Assembly (NCBI GenBank): GCA_948567375.1
Contig: OX419757.1
Location: forward strand, 66,774,001 to 66,838,000
DNA length: 64,000 bases
Direction: 5' to 3'
Origin: Lunularia cruciata
Lineage: Eukaryota; Streptophyta; Marchantiopsida; Lunulariales; Lunulariaceae
Of this stretch, positions 31,428-43,864 are shown piece by piece. The position numbers were made by a program, and so were the translations under genes. Positions within the stretch are counted from its first letter, which is position 1; the number at the start of each line of letters is the position of its first letter. The notes under the pieces are model-generated. The model was given only the letters and a program-made list of their open reading frames with translations, searched no databases and had not been told where the DNA came from.

Positions 31428-34400
31428 TGTGAATTGCGCTCCTTTATGTAGGACACAGGCGAATCATGCACAGTTGACAATTGCAGCAGGCTACTAGGAT
31501 TTCGGTTAACAACAAAGCAGATCTACAGCGCCTGACTCTGAAAAATGCTCATTCTAAGCAAGAGTGGAGACCGTTGATATCATGACAGCTGAAGAGACTC
31601 GTCGACGTCGGCCCAATCTTGCATCTGGAAAACATGGTAGACATTGTTCAGCACTCAAAACCAGAGAGCGGTACAGCTTAGATCAAGACAGACAGTAGAA
31701 GGAAGGAGACTCTTATTGCCTACACATGTCATTTAATCAATCGATGCGATAATAGTCCAAAGTTCGCAGGCCTCTCATGCATCTGGCGCCCTAGGGTTCG
31801 ACTTACAGAGAAAACAGAGAGGAGCATTGTCCTAGGTTACTGGCCACAAAGCTTACAAGATACTCATCTGCTCTCACATTGACACAAAAGTAGGGCAGAT
31901 AACTGGGCATACCAACGCACAATGGACGCAACTAAGTAGGCGTGACCTGTATGTGGGAGAGTCCGGCTTGGGCTCTTCTCCTCAACTGGCAATTTCCCGA
32001 ACTCGACGACAACCCTAAAACTAGAAGGCCTGATAGATACGCAACGCCTAGACAAAGAAGCGTCTGCCTCTCAATCGATAACTCACCTCGCAACCAGACG
32101 GAGAAGGAAGGGGCAACAACTAAACATGTCCTAGCCACGAAATTCCAAAACTATTCTCAGAAGCACTACCGGACAATCCCAACATATCCGCTGCACTAGA
32201 GCATCAACCAAATACGAACCAAATTGGGAATCAAAACCATGTGAAGACGACGACGAAGACTATACCTCCCTCTTCCTCGACATCAATCCACCACCCCCAC
32301 TTTTCCCCCTTCTTACCAATCCCTTCTACTTACCCGCATCTCTGCAGCGAAGTCCATGCGCCGTCTCTCATCCTCAATCTTTCATCCCACAGTGCTCTTG
32401 TGCTACACAAAAAATTCTTTAGCTGCGCCGGCATGCACTACTTCCCTGCTCGACCCCCTCCTCTCTCGTAACCTTTTGCTCTCAGTCCTTCTCACTCGAC
32501 CATCAATCACACTCTTCTCCGGTCTAGAATCCAAGGGGAAACTCTACCGACAAGCGCACATCCAGAGATGTGACCGAATTGATTTTAAGCCACCCCTCCT
32601 CGCCTTACATGACACGAGCACCGACTGCTGCTGCTGCTGCTCCTCCTCCCTTCCTCCTTCCCTTCCTTGCAGCAGAAACAGTGTAGCAAGTCATCGAACC
32701 ATCATATTAATGCGGTCCAGCCCCCTCCCCCTCCACTGCCTGATGCATGACGACTCCTCTGTCTATACGACAACAATCAGTCCCCCAAACTAAACACGAA
32801 TCCTCCCTCTACCGCGTCTCTCTATGCTCCCCGCGCTTCACTTCTCCTCACTTATAAACGAAGTTCTTCCTCTTCTCCTGTTCTCCTCCCTTCTTTACCT
32901 CCCTACTACCACACGCGACTATGTTTTTCATGTGTTCTTCCCTTCCCCTTCTCTCTGCCTCCAATCACCCTACACATACTGGGAATATATTACTTTATGT
33001 TAACCCCCAAAATACGGGTTCCCTGCCGTATGTACCACTCTATATTCAGGTGATTAAGATAATCCAAAACATCTCTGCTTGTGTATTAGCTGGGACGGCC
33101 ACCTTTACCTTTACAGATCCACAGAATATGTTCCCGAATACATTACTATGGGTCTTTTATTGTGTATCTCGGGTGTTTCTTACGCAGATTTGATCTCGAA
33201 CCATGCTTAAGATCCCAAAAACTCCTTTTGCTTCATTTTGAGGAGGCATTGTGGAAAAGAAAGGATGTACAGTTAAAAGGACCTGATTAGATGGCAATCT
33301 AATCATATACTAAGGGCATTGAGTGGTAGATATCAATCAGCTCAGATCGCCCACACACCTATAACACAATGACTCACTAAACGCATACTTCCTCGAGTCG
33401 GCTCTTTGACTCTTAAAATTTGTCTTCCCCTTATGGTCTTCGGTTACATCACAACCTACGGACACGTGTTAATATTTACTCCCTGTCGAACTTTGTGGTT
33501 TGATCGATGAGTTTTCTCAAGATCCAACGTACTGACATGAAGATTCTCTACGTAGTGTATCCATTCGATTTTATCAATGTCATACACCGAGAATTTCTTG
33601 GAATGAATATTGAGAGAAGGTGAAAACTATCTCGCTTGTCTCAAGTCCCATACACCCTCAAGCAGGACTGTTTCTTCTATTCATGACCCTAGCCTGAGCT
33701 CTAAAGACACCGTATCCACGTCCTGCATTCTTGAAATTCTTGAATTTCCTCTTTATGGAGCCCTTTTCTTAGGTGAATTGATTTCATGGAGATATATTTT
33801 ATAAGTTGTTGTTTGGTATGGACGTCTCACTAGTGTCTTGATGGATCAAGTGGTAAACACCTAATAATATCTTCATACAACCACGTTTGAGCGTATGCAA
33901 GACTCGTAAACACACACAGCCGAGTGTTCTTAGCCCACCTTGTACGCTACCTCAAAACTTATCATCTTCCACCGTATATATTTAAATCATCCAGCGAACC
34001 TCTAACTTACCGGGATGGTGCAAATACTCTGCTCTGATGTGGCATTGTGGATCCAGAAATGAAAGCTGACCTTCCAAGAAGTCTCACCTAATCTAGACAA
34101 ATCCTACATTCGCTCCCTCTGCGGTCACATATTCCAAGGGCCAATTGGTGCCCTCTAGCAGTTACTCCTTACCTCGTCTTTATCAGCATCCGAAAAGCCT
34201 TTTCTGCTAACTTAGCTGGAGCATTTTGCCTATCCGGCAGGTTTCCTTTCGTCTCCGTATTAGCTTTAAATCCATTATTAATTAGAATTATTTTTTCATC
34301 TTATAATCACTGATCAACTCAATTTTTCATTTCAGACTTTGAGAAAAAGTAGAAGGAGCACGCGGATCACCATAGCTTTCTATCAAGGGCAGAAGTAGTA

Positions 34401-35874
34401 ATAAACCAACGCGGAGGTTATTTTCAAAGCCAACCAAAGCACGAGAAGAGGAAGGATTTGAAACATTATTAGAAAGTGAGTAGATGACTCGATCAATTTA
34501 AACAATTTAACTTAGTTATCTTGTAAGTTTGTGCTCATTTTGTGAATTAGCCATAATCGGAATAGGTGCATTTTAACACAAGAAATGGGACACAATAGTA
34601 CAAACGTACATGCGTCTTTTAGATTCATGGTTTGCTCTAGAGCTCGTATTATAATTTGTGTGAGATAAAGCATATTAGTAGCAGTTTCTCTTCTTTTAAA
34701 TAATTGGACAAAGCCACTACAAATTATTTTGCAAATGCTCAACCATGATATTACATTTCAAGGTTGTAGAATAGTTTTTGCCATGGTCGAACTCTCCGTC
34801 GTGTGTCGTGGTCGGTGGAGATGAAAATCGTTCAAACGCATAGAACTTCACCGTCATACTCCAATGATCAAACTGTTGCCCTTTTTAGATTTTATTCCCT
34901 TGTTCCTCTTTTATCCTCATCCTTCTTTTCCACAGGCTCAAAAGGGTGCATATAGTGGACCTCCAACCATTTATTATCACTTGCTGAACATGAAGGTCCA
35001 CAGTACTGCATGTAGCTCAGAGGGCTCGTCACCATATGCAGAGTCAAGTTTGAGCACATCAAGAAGAGTATGCTGTGCAAAAGGGAGCCCCCATTCTTTA
35101 TCCTCCATCATTCGAATCCAGAATGTTTACATATATTTACACATAATATTTACCTAAGTATCTGCTAGATTTGAACCTTGGATCATGTAGGAAAGTAAAC
35201 TTGAGGTCTATTGAATGTAATATAGACCAAATTCGTAAATGAAAGATAATGTACAAACTTTTCATAAAACTATGGATTGGTGGACATCTTTCTTACACTT
35301 GAGTGGGTACCTAGAGTTCATATATTGAGTTGTCATTCCTTCCAGATTACAAGTTCCATTCAGAACCAAAGATTCCTGGAAGCAAACTTTCTGTAGTTAC
35401 TTAGTATCTCTATCATGTATCATGACATGATAGCGTAAGAGTAAATCTTAAAGGATCTGTCTGGAACCATTCACTTAATTAGGGGAGAATAGAGTATATC
35501 ATTTCGGAGTTCATATTCATATATTCGATCCCGGGGAAGATTCAGTTGAGCACCCGAAGGCCGAGAAAACCTAAGAGAAGCGTAGACCGATTCAACATAC
35601 AACGACCATCCACCTTTTATCTGATCTTCTGTAACATGCAAAGTCATATACTATCCTACTTTCGTTACAAAGGTGTATGCAGTCAATGCATGTACACACA
35701 TGTTTAGAAACTTACCTACACACGTGCTTTGCCCGGAATTATTATCGAATTCGAATGGCAGACTATGGAATATCAGACTGCAAGGAGTCTGTATATGATT
35801 CACTAATAATGAAATGCTACTTACCAATATTCCTTAAATCTGTTTTAAATGCAAAGAAACTATTGGAAGCCTAG
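31428..35874. other. Upstream region of ITPK and intergenic DNA
   Basis: The first part is the presumed promoter and 5' region of the minus-strand ITPK gene. A strongly C/T-rich (on the minus strand G/A-rich) tract runs from about 32,240 to 32,920 and includes a CTG run near 32,628; such tracts are common near plant transcription starts. Open frames there (for example 32,356-32,793 plus) are Ser/Leu/Pro low-complexity by-products. No gene was recognised from 33 to 35.8 kb. Confidence 0.45.
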
Positions 35875-35876
35875 AT

Positions 35877-36060
35877 GTGGATTACCTTTACACACTTTTA
35901 TCACGACCTGATGGTTTCCAATTTTATCCGTGCAAGTACAAAACTGTACCGAAGGAAGAAGAGTCCGACGAGAACGAGGCTCGATATTCTCACTATGCAA
36001 ACCCGTATGGGAAGCACCAGAAAGAGCCAAAGAAGAAGTACCCTTACAGTTGCAAAGCAA
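35877..36060 (+). other. Possible orphan exon, charged protein of unknown type
   Basis: After an AG at 35,873-35,874 one frame reads VDYLYTLLSRPDGFQFYPCK, then YKTVPKEEESDENEARYSHY, then ANPYGKHQKEPKKKYPYSCK. The mix of charged and aromatic residues and balanced codon use look like real coding sequence rather than the AT-rich chance frames nearby. No start, donor-acceptor partner or family could be established. It may be an exon of an unrecognised gene or a gene fragment. Confidence 0.3.
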
Positions 36061-39000
36061 TCAATCTACTTTATTCATTGACTTTCCATATTGTACGTAC
36101 ATCAATTTCTCATGTCTTCAAACGGCATTGGAAGCTAGGGAAAGCATGACTGCCAAAATCCAGGACAGGGGAAAATAAAAGTTCATTCTAGGTAGCACAC
36201 ATATAGCAGGCCTTTCCCGTTCACTGGATGACTATCATAAGGAGATTCTCTCTATTCTAGGCCGAATTTCCTTGGGCGGCAGTTATCGGTTTCCCGATCT
36301 GACTAGACATGACTGAGGTTAACTTAACGACCATGATGCTCATCTGACGGGCACTCTTACAACACCATCGGACCAGAGCATCCGTCTCTCCGGTGGAATA
36401 TCCACTTTTGTACATGATGACATCTCGAATATACGCAACGGATTTGGGTCAGGTGGAGTGGTTTCAAGATACCATTAAACTTTGTTGTTAGACACACATG
36501 ACAATGGAGAACTGATTCCCCGTAGTTAACTTGATGCACTTTCAAGAATGAAAGATACGAGTTGAACTTGAACAGAAGCACCCGAGGAAGTGACTAGAGA
36601 TCAAGTTGACCTGCCAGAATTTCTCTCCACCTAACAATGACGATATGGAGGTTCTCATCCTGGTCCTAAAAGATGATTGTTAGGAAGTTGTGATGAGACA
36701 AATTGGATGTTACTTTGAACCTGGACGATGTAATTAATGGGGATCAAGAATCTTTGTCCTGCTGGTGATCAAGAATCTTCATTGGATTTAGATGCAAGAC
36801 AGAGCGATAATCGCATGTTCAAGGTGGGGTGGGTGGTGTGAAAGTCAGCAGACTTCATTTATACCGGATTAATAGAGCTGGGCCCCAAGAAATTCCCCAA
36901 GAAAACTGGAGATAGTGGAAACCAAATAGATTCCGGTGAATATTCTAACTCATTCCCGATATCCACACGAGAATGTTCGCATACACCGTATATACGATCC
37001 ACTACGGTCGTACTTTCGGCACCTCTCAATGTGGAGAGAGAAGCAAGGAAAGTATCGTGTAACACCCACACATGACTCAAATTATCGCAGCCGTACGGGG
37101 CCAAGAACCGTCGAGCTCCGTTACTAGCTCCGTCGTCGTCGGAACTGGGCACTGCGGGAAGAGACAGTCTTTTCCTTATTTTGTCATCTAGTAAAGACGC
37201 AAATCAGCAACCGGAGCAGAGCGGTTTTGAGCCATGGCTTATGGGAGTGCGACATCGTACTTCGCTTAGCTCCATTCGTGACGTAAATCATGAGGTGATG
37301 AACCTGATTATGATAGAATCAAGATACTCAAGTGTTGTATCGATGCATGTACTATCATCAGTTATGATTCACGTCAAGGAGCATCAGTGTTCTTCCCAAT
37401 GAGAGGGCGGTCACAAATAAGCGACTGCACGGGAACTACAACAGAAGCATTATCCCAGAATGATCCGGGGCATCTTGGAGAGGAATAATATCAAAGTGGG
37501 ATATACCAAACTTCTAGTCATGATATTACCTAAGGACCATAAGTGAAAGTCAAGGAGATGTACGTACGTAGAGAGTCGTTTTCCTTCTTCCTCGGGGATT
37601 GTACTTTCTAATCCAGAGCTTTATAAGCTTTAGTTTAATTATTAATTTCCCACCGTTTTGACCTACTGAAGTCACGAATTGTAGTTTTAGATGCCCTGTT
37701 TTAGATTGGATATAGCTATTCTGACCTAAGATCTATGATGGCCTGCAGTCTACGCAAATCACGGAAGGAGAATACGATAATGCAGTAGCATTCAATATCC
37801 ACAGTAAGCGTTCTGAAAACATTATGGGTTTCCGAGCACATGTTCCTTGAAGGGTAAGATCCCACAAGACTTTTGTTGCCAGTTTGGTCGAGAGAGTTAT
37901 TACGCCATCACCTGCATGTTCTTTGTCAATTTTATGTTAAATGATCACAATGCCTACTTGCTGCAGAAATATGATTTTTAATTACCTGTTCTCAACTTAT
38001 ATTTCGTTCTCATTCAAATAAAAAAGAGCCTGTCTATTTGGTCCATATTTCGAAAATAACTTACACTACTGCAATGTGAACTTAGAAGGAAACCTTTAAG
38101 GTTACACTACTGTAATATGAACTAAAAAGCAATTGGGAAGTAGTATCACGTTTTCTAGAAGGTGGGTGAGATGCGTACGATGGGCTTTGACTCCGTTATA
38201 CCTTTTACGTTTTATACTTAATAGGCTTGATTTGATGAGGTCTTTCATCCTTCTTCTCGTTACCCTATGTGGATCGGTTTATCGCTTATTTATGATCGTT
38301 TTAGAAGGTGGGTGAGGGATCCATGCTATACTATCTCGACGATATCAACACATACCTCAACACATACCTCCAAGATGGGGGTTATTTTACTTGCAAGTTT
38401 ATTCCCCCAAGATAATTGTCAATTTCATCTTCAAGATTCTTCTCAATTTGAAGCGGATGAACTTGGATTTAACATCTTTTGTTTTGGTGCAATGAGACAA
38501 ATTGAACTAGTATACTAAATTTAATCAATTTCTTATGAAGAATAAGTTGAGAGTCATGGATTATTTAAGATCTGAAGCCTTTCTGATGTTAGTTTACATA
38601 GATTTAAATAGAAGTGAGTGAATTTGGTGGTAATCTTCAAATCCTGAACTTTCTAAGTGTTGTTGTTGTTGTTGTGTACTTTGGTTTCTGCTATCAATTG
38701 AGGGGGTCAAACAACCATTGTGAAACACATATTGTCCATAAACCTTGTTTCTCTTCAAAGACTATTTTTGAAACATCAAAAGTCTTTGGTGCCGTACAAC
38801 CAAGATGACTTCATCCTTTCCCAAGAGATCGTGATGGAGGATTCAATGACATTGCAATACTGTTCGGCCTGAAACTAATCTAGTGGTGCAGACCAGCTTG
38901 TACTCACATGTCTATAGAACAATCATTGGTGATTACTGTTCCTTACAATGTCTGAACCTCATCGACAAAATTTGGCATGAAGATTTCGGCGATGTGGCCA

Positions 39001-39427
39001 TGAGATCTTAGTCAAATGGAACGCTTGTGATGGAGAGAGCCTGGGACGGATGATGACACCACTGGAAGAGGGCCTTAAGGAGAAGTCCTTGGATCGCTGC
39101 AGGGGCATGGCCACGTTAGCATGCTCAACAGACCGAGGAAAGGAAGAAAGGAGACCCCACAGTGTGGGGGACATGGAGAAAGCGAAAGAGCGGACCCTTT
39201 GAGCTATTGGTGCGTGGGCCTTGAGAATCTTAGAAGATTCAGCACAAGATTCCAGTGAATCTGTCGACGAGAGGATGTGACATGAAGAAGCTGTAATTGA
39301 GCGAGAAGACGGAGAAGATACTGTTTTGTAGTGTAGAGGAGAAATCCCGGTTAGGAGGAATCACATCTTTGGGGTTCCTATCTCGAGAATCGTGTGAATT
39401 CGATCGGTTGACGGGATTTGTTAGCAG
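36061..39427. other. Intergenic region and 5' flank of the COX23-like gene
   Basis: No recognisable gene. It contains a near-duplicated 42-bp unit at 38,061-38,125 (TTACACTACTGCAATGTGAACT versus one with two changes) and two copies of TAGAAGGTGGGTGAG about 148 bp apart (38,155 and 38,303). Confidence 0.45.
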
Positions 39428-39545
39428 ATGGAGGGTCTTGCAGCCGCTGTGGCAACCACGGAGTCTCAAGATTCCACTCCTCGTAAGAGTGTTCAAAAGC
39501 TCTCGGAATCGTTCTGCGCTCCACAGTATGCTGCGTCACTCAAAT
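39428..39545 (+). CDS. COX23: COX23-like twin CX9C protein, exon 1 of 3
   Basis: The exon encodes 39 codons plus one base, from ATG to the split Cys codon T|GC. It provides a Ser/Thr-rich N-terminus and the first CX9C half, CAPQYAASLKC (Cys30 and Cys40). The donor is AAAT|GTATGA. The full 80-residue protein matches the COX23 family of mitochondrial intermembrane-space proteins, which are imported and oxidised by the MIA40 relay and are needed for cytochrome c oxidase biogenesis. Length is close to that of other plant members. Confidence 0.88.
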
Positions 39546-40169
39546 GTATGATCTCGGAAACCTTTCTTCGTTATCTGTTCTATGTTTGATTGATTTTAAT
39601 GTATGGTTGAAAGTTTTTACCTTGCTTTAGAACCCTAATTTAGATGGAATTGTCACATTTGGATGGAGTCAGTTATTGCTCTTCTTCTTTGCGAGACTAG
39701 GGTAATTTGTCCCGTTGTTCTCATTCTAGGTCATAGTGATCAAAACATCTGTAAATCGTCTGTGATCAAAATTGTCTGTAATGACATTGTTGTCTGAACT
39801 GTCCCAATGATTGAACAAAGGGCCTATCACATATTACAGTTGTCGACAATTTTGAAACTTGATCAGATGTCCATTCCGACCGCTGATTGTGTTCTGTCTA
39901 TAGATAATCTCAAGTTTTGCGATGCAGATGGAAGATAAATTGTTTTTGGAATCTGTGCTTAATGAGATGAGCAAGACATCTCGGTTTTGTAGGTATTGAT
40001 ATCTGGAGTCAACTGGATTCACGAGCTGAATAAATGTTTCACCACTCGGTGAGGTGCTGCCGCCAGTATTTGGCAGGATGTTCCAGACATCGTTTGTGAA
40101 TACAGTCCTGTTGAAGGATCTGCTCTAATATTATTATGATCTCATGTCATTGATTGTCAATATTAACAG

Positions 40170-40246
40170 GCTTGGATGACTCCGATTATGATAAAAGCAA
40201 GTGCCAGGACCATTTTGACGCTTACAAGGCGTGTAGGAAACAAGAG
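40170..40246 (+). CDS. COX23: COX23-like twin CX9C protein, exon 2 of 3
   Basis: After a TTAACAG acceptor this 77-nt exon completes Cys40 and encodes LDDSDYDKSK followed by the second CX9C half, CQDHFDAYKAC (Cys51 and Cys61), then RKQE. The DxxYDKSKCQDHFDAYKACRK block is the family signature. It ends GAG|GTAACA in phase 0. Intron 1 is 624 bp (39,546-40,169). Confidence 0.9.
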
Positions 40247-40787
40247 GTAACAGCAACAGTCCAGATTGTCAAGAATTTCTGTCCAGCTATTGAATCGGAT
40301 AACTGTTGTGTCTAAATTATGCCGTATTAGACTCAATTTAAGTGGACTAGTTCGTAATGTCAATTCACACAGTAAAATGTGCTAAGTCTAAGATTTCACT
40401 CAGTTTGTGGGAAGTTTCGAGGCCCTCTTCTGAGGTCTATATTTCTCGTGAACATTACATTATATCAGAATTATGCACAAAGGGGTTAACGTACGTAACT
40501 ATATCTGATATCAGAGAAGATACATGTCTATGTTATTTAGAAGTTTTGACTGGGGTTGCCAGCAGGTGTTTGGCTCTAAAGTGGGATTCGTAGTTTCATG
40601 TCGTAGAATGGAATTTGCCATCATGCTATAGATAGGAGTCCGTGCATAGCGGTGCGGTATCTCCAAGCAGTTCATGTCACTTCTCATGCCTCCATGATGT
40701 CAATCAAGGTCTTAAAAGGGTCTTGTACTGTGCCATCAATCATGGGTATAGTGCTTCTATCTAATTCTGTTTATGTTGAAAATGCAG

Positions 40788-40835
40788 AGAGAAATTCGCC
40801 TCGAAGCTAATCGCAAGAGCAAGCGGTTTTTTTGA
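40788..40835 (+). CDS. COX23: COX23-like twin CX9C protein, exon 3 of 3
   Basis: The last exon follows an AATGCAG acceptor and encodes REIRLEANRKSKRFF and a TGA at 40,833-40,835. A basic, Arg/Lys-rich tail after the second CX9C pair is typical of the family. Intron 2 is 541 bp (40,247-40,787). The three exons sum to 243 nt, 80 codons plus stop, with all four cysteines in place. Confidence 0.88.
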   Translation, partial: REIRLEANRKSKRFF

Positions 40836-43562
40836 ACAAGTATACTATCCGAGTTGAGAATCTTATTATACAAGGAACTCAAGTGTGATTTTCTACGGTA
40901 AATATTTTCAATTCTCCAAAGTGTGCGTTCTCTACCTGCACGCTGAAATAAGTGGGTAGAAAAAGGAGTCTCCCTATTTATGGATTTCCGAAACCACATA
41001 ACTATCTGTTTTTAATGTTAAATAGTGGATATACAAATTAGCTTAGCATGCCCTGCCTAAATTTGCAGATCCCAGACCATCCATTCGTTCTGATTTTGTA
41101 ATAGCCTCGCTTTCGGAGATGAACGATTATATCCCCGGTTTTATTTTACCTTCCTAACTTTAGGTCTTTCTCTTTTACTGCTGCCCCTTAACACTCCATT
41201 AGAAGAGATAGCATATTAGAAAATTGTTCTTCAGGTTCAGTCTCTGTCAAGCCTTTCATGTCGAGAACGGACCAGAGGTTTTTGTCCTTTGTCTTCAAAT
41301 TTTTCTACATTTTCTTTAGCAGTCAGTGATCAGATACTTTGACCTTTAAAGGTGTAGGTTGGCTTTTTCTAAACTTCAAAGGATTCTCCATTTCTAGAGG
41401 AGGCCAAATTTTCGAACCGTGAGGAGTTTAGGTTTAGCATGTATCAAACTTTGAATCTAGAATGTCTAGCCTTTGTACTTTTAACTGGGTCAGTTGAATC
41501 AGAAAGTTATCGAAGTGGATGCGGTTTAGTGCTTGAACTCCGTCGGTGAGCAATTTCCCGTTTGCAAACTGCACTCGAACCAAAGCTGGTTTAGAGTGCA
41601 GTAATGTGACTTATATCTTTATGTTGTACCTATGTCAAAGACAACTGTCCCTACATAAGATTGATAAAGGAATGACCTCAATTGATGCTTACTCTATTGG
41701 AAGATAGAAGCCTTGTTGTTTGCTTTCAAGATTGGCTTGTGATGAGAGTGATCCAAGGTATCGAGTGTAACTCTTATCTCTGAAATATTTAAATTCGTAG
41801 TCCTGCTCCAATCGTTTATCCAAGTCCATTGTCGAGGAACCAAGACCACCGACACAGGTGTTCGAGAGGTTAAAATCATGTTTGATAACTGTTTTTCTTT
41901 GTACTCATGGTCTCTCGATAATGGACATGGATTATCCCTTGTCTGGTCATTTTCTATTTGATGTATGCTCATAGTTTTCGAATAAATATTTCGAATTTTA
42001 AGTGCCTAATTTAGAATCGCACCCATAGTGGAACGTGAAGGTCGCGCTGCATTGATTGCTCCATTGCCAGCAGAAACGGGTCACTCTACTGGAATCTTGC
42101 CTTCAAATTCTATCAAGAGAAGCTGCCCGAGTTTCACTATGTCCCTAGCACCTGATATAGGCTATGTGCTGATAGCGCAATATTTTGTTTGCGCAGTTTC
42201 TCGATTGTGGCAGCTACATTGAGCTAAGGAAGAGGTTTTTTACTGACCCTGAGGTTCCCGAGTTGAGGTCGATGTAGTGGTTTCAGAGTAATCAGCTGGC
42301 TCTCGAAACTCTGCTGAGGACTCTTGCCTCTAGCTCTGCAAAGAACGGGCAAGACGTGAAGCTACTGTAGCTTCCATGAGCCGGAAGTGGACCATTACCT
42401 CGGGATAAAGCTTCTCCCTTTCACCGGTGTTAGACATGTTCTTGATGTGTTCAGAGTCTAATCATTAACAGAGAAGCAGATGGGGCATTGCGTCTTATGC
42501 ATGCGCATGTCAGTCAAGTAGTTTTTGTAGGCGGTGGACACGGACAAAGGGTTTCTAAAAGTGGAAAATCTTCTGTATGGAAAGAGTAGCTCCCCTTGCT
42601 CAGATTACTTTCCTTAAAACTCCAAGTGATGGACACGGCCTGGGCCCAGAATTCCAGTGCACCTACAAGCTTGTAAGTGTTTTCATCCCAGCTTTTTGCA
42701 CCCAGCTTTTTGCATATATGTAACGGAGTGTCGACTCTAAGCATCGTTTATTTTATATGTGAAAGGTCGAAATTCTTGTATGTCAGCAGAAGTTGCCATA
42801 TTCCTGCCCCTCATGGACAATGGGGAGAAAGAACGTGTACGGGTTGGTTTATTATGTGTTCAAGTTTGGTACTGCGTCATGTTGGGTAACTTCAGCCCCG
42901 GTGGGAGATGAAGAACTGTCAGTTCATCTTCATTGGACTTCATGTTCACGAAAACTATGTTCCTGTAAATGCACATTGAAATGTAGAGGAGCAAAATTAA
43001 TGCATAACTTTGCAGTATGTTACGGAGAATGGAAATGTGAAAGAATTTATGATGTTCAGATTTCACTCTGTTGTTATGGAACTTGGAGAAACTCAAACCT
43101 TCGAGAATTTTGAACGGTGGTGAAATTTAGGGATGGGGATATGATTCTTAGGGAAGAACACCTAATAGCTGGGCAGGTCGGAGTTCAAGATTTAGTTTCT
43201 GGTAATGATCTAATAATATCAAATATTGAGGCGACGTAGTTCACATTCCAAAGGTCCAAGAGCACCAAAGAACCACACGAGAGAGATGAGTTGAATGTGT
43301 TGGAGAACTAGACGATTCATAGTCGGAAATTAAAGGGTTGACTTGTGTGTATGCAAGCTCCATATTTCGTCACATTTCTAAATGTGAGGAAAAATGGAGC
43401 TCCCATGTCTGATGATATATATAAGTAGAAACTTGGAAAAAGAATAGCTGGCTAAATCCAACCATGCATCAATCCTTTAGTGATTTTTATCAACGGTGAG
43501 CTATTCTTCAGTTTGTACGAAATCCAGATCATCTCGATTTGAATATCTCCTCATCAATTTAT
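40836..43562. other. 3' flank of the COX23-like gene and intergenic DNA
   Basis: Includes the presumed 3' UTR. Open frames at 42,028-42,222 and 42,677-43,113 have no recognisable domain. Confidence 0.45.
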
Positions 43563-43712
43563 GGTCTACAAGAAGAACTTCGCGCGTACAATCTTTCACA
43601 GTGGCTTGGGAAGAACTTATATTCCACACAGATTTGTGGTCTACAACAAGAACTTAACGCAAAGAATCTGTCACAATGGCTTGTGAAGAACTTATACTCC
43701 ATGCATCTGCCA
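43563..43712 (+). repeat. 75-bp (25-codon) in-frame tandem repeat within a short open frame
   Basis: GGTCTACAAGAAGAACTT begins a 75-bp unit repeated at 43,638 with about a dozen substitutions. In the plus frame 43,539-43,808 the units read GLQEELRAYNLSQWLGKNLY and GLQQELNAKNLSQWLVKNLY. The frame stays open through both units. Parts of the unit (CCATGCATCTGC) recur near 43,830. No protein family was recognised. Confidence 0.7.
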
Positions 43713-43864
43713 ACATCAACATGGAAGTATCAGGTCGAGAAGAAACGGAGGTTTACAAAACAAATCGTTTACCTATTTCTCGTGAATGGAAGTACTTTTC
43801 TACAATGATGTGCGGAGAACTTGCATGCCATGCATCTGCAAATATAAAAAAGAGGCATTGACCA

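Noticed and set aside
32241-32793. Plus-strand open frames of 76 and 145 codons
   Set aside because: They arise from a C/T-rich tract, are Ser/Leu/Pro low complexity, and lie upstream of a minus-strand gene.
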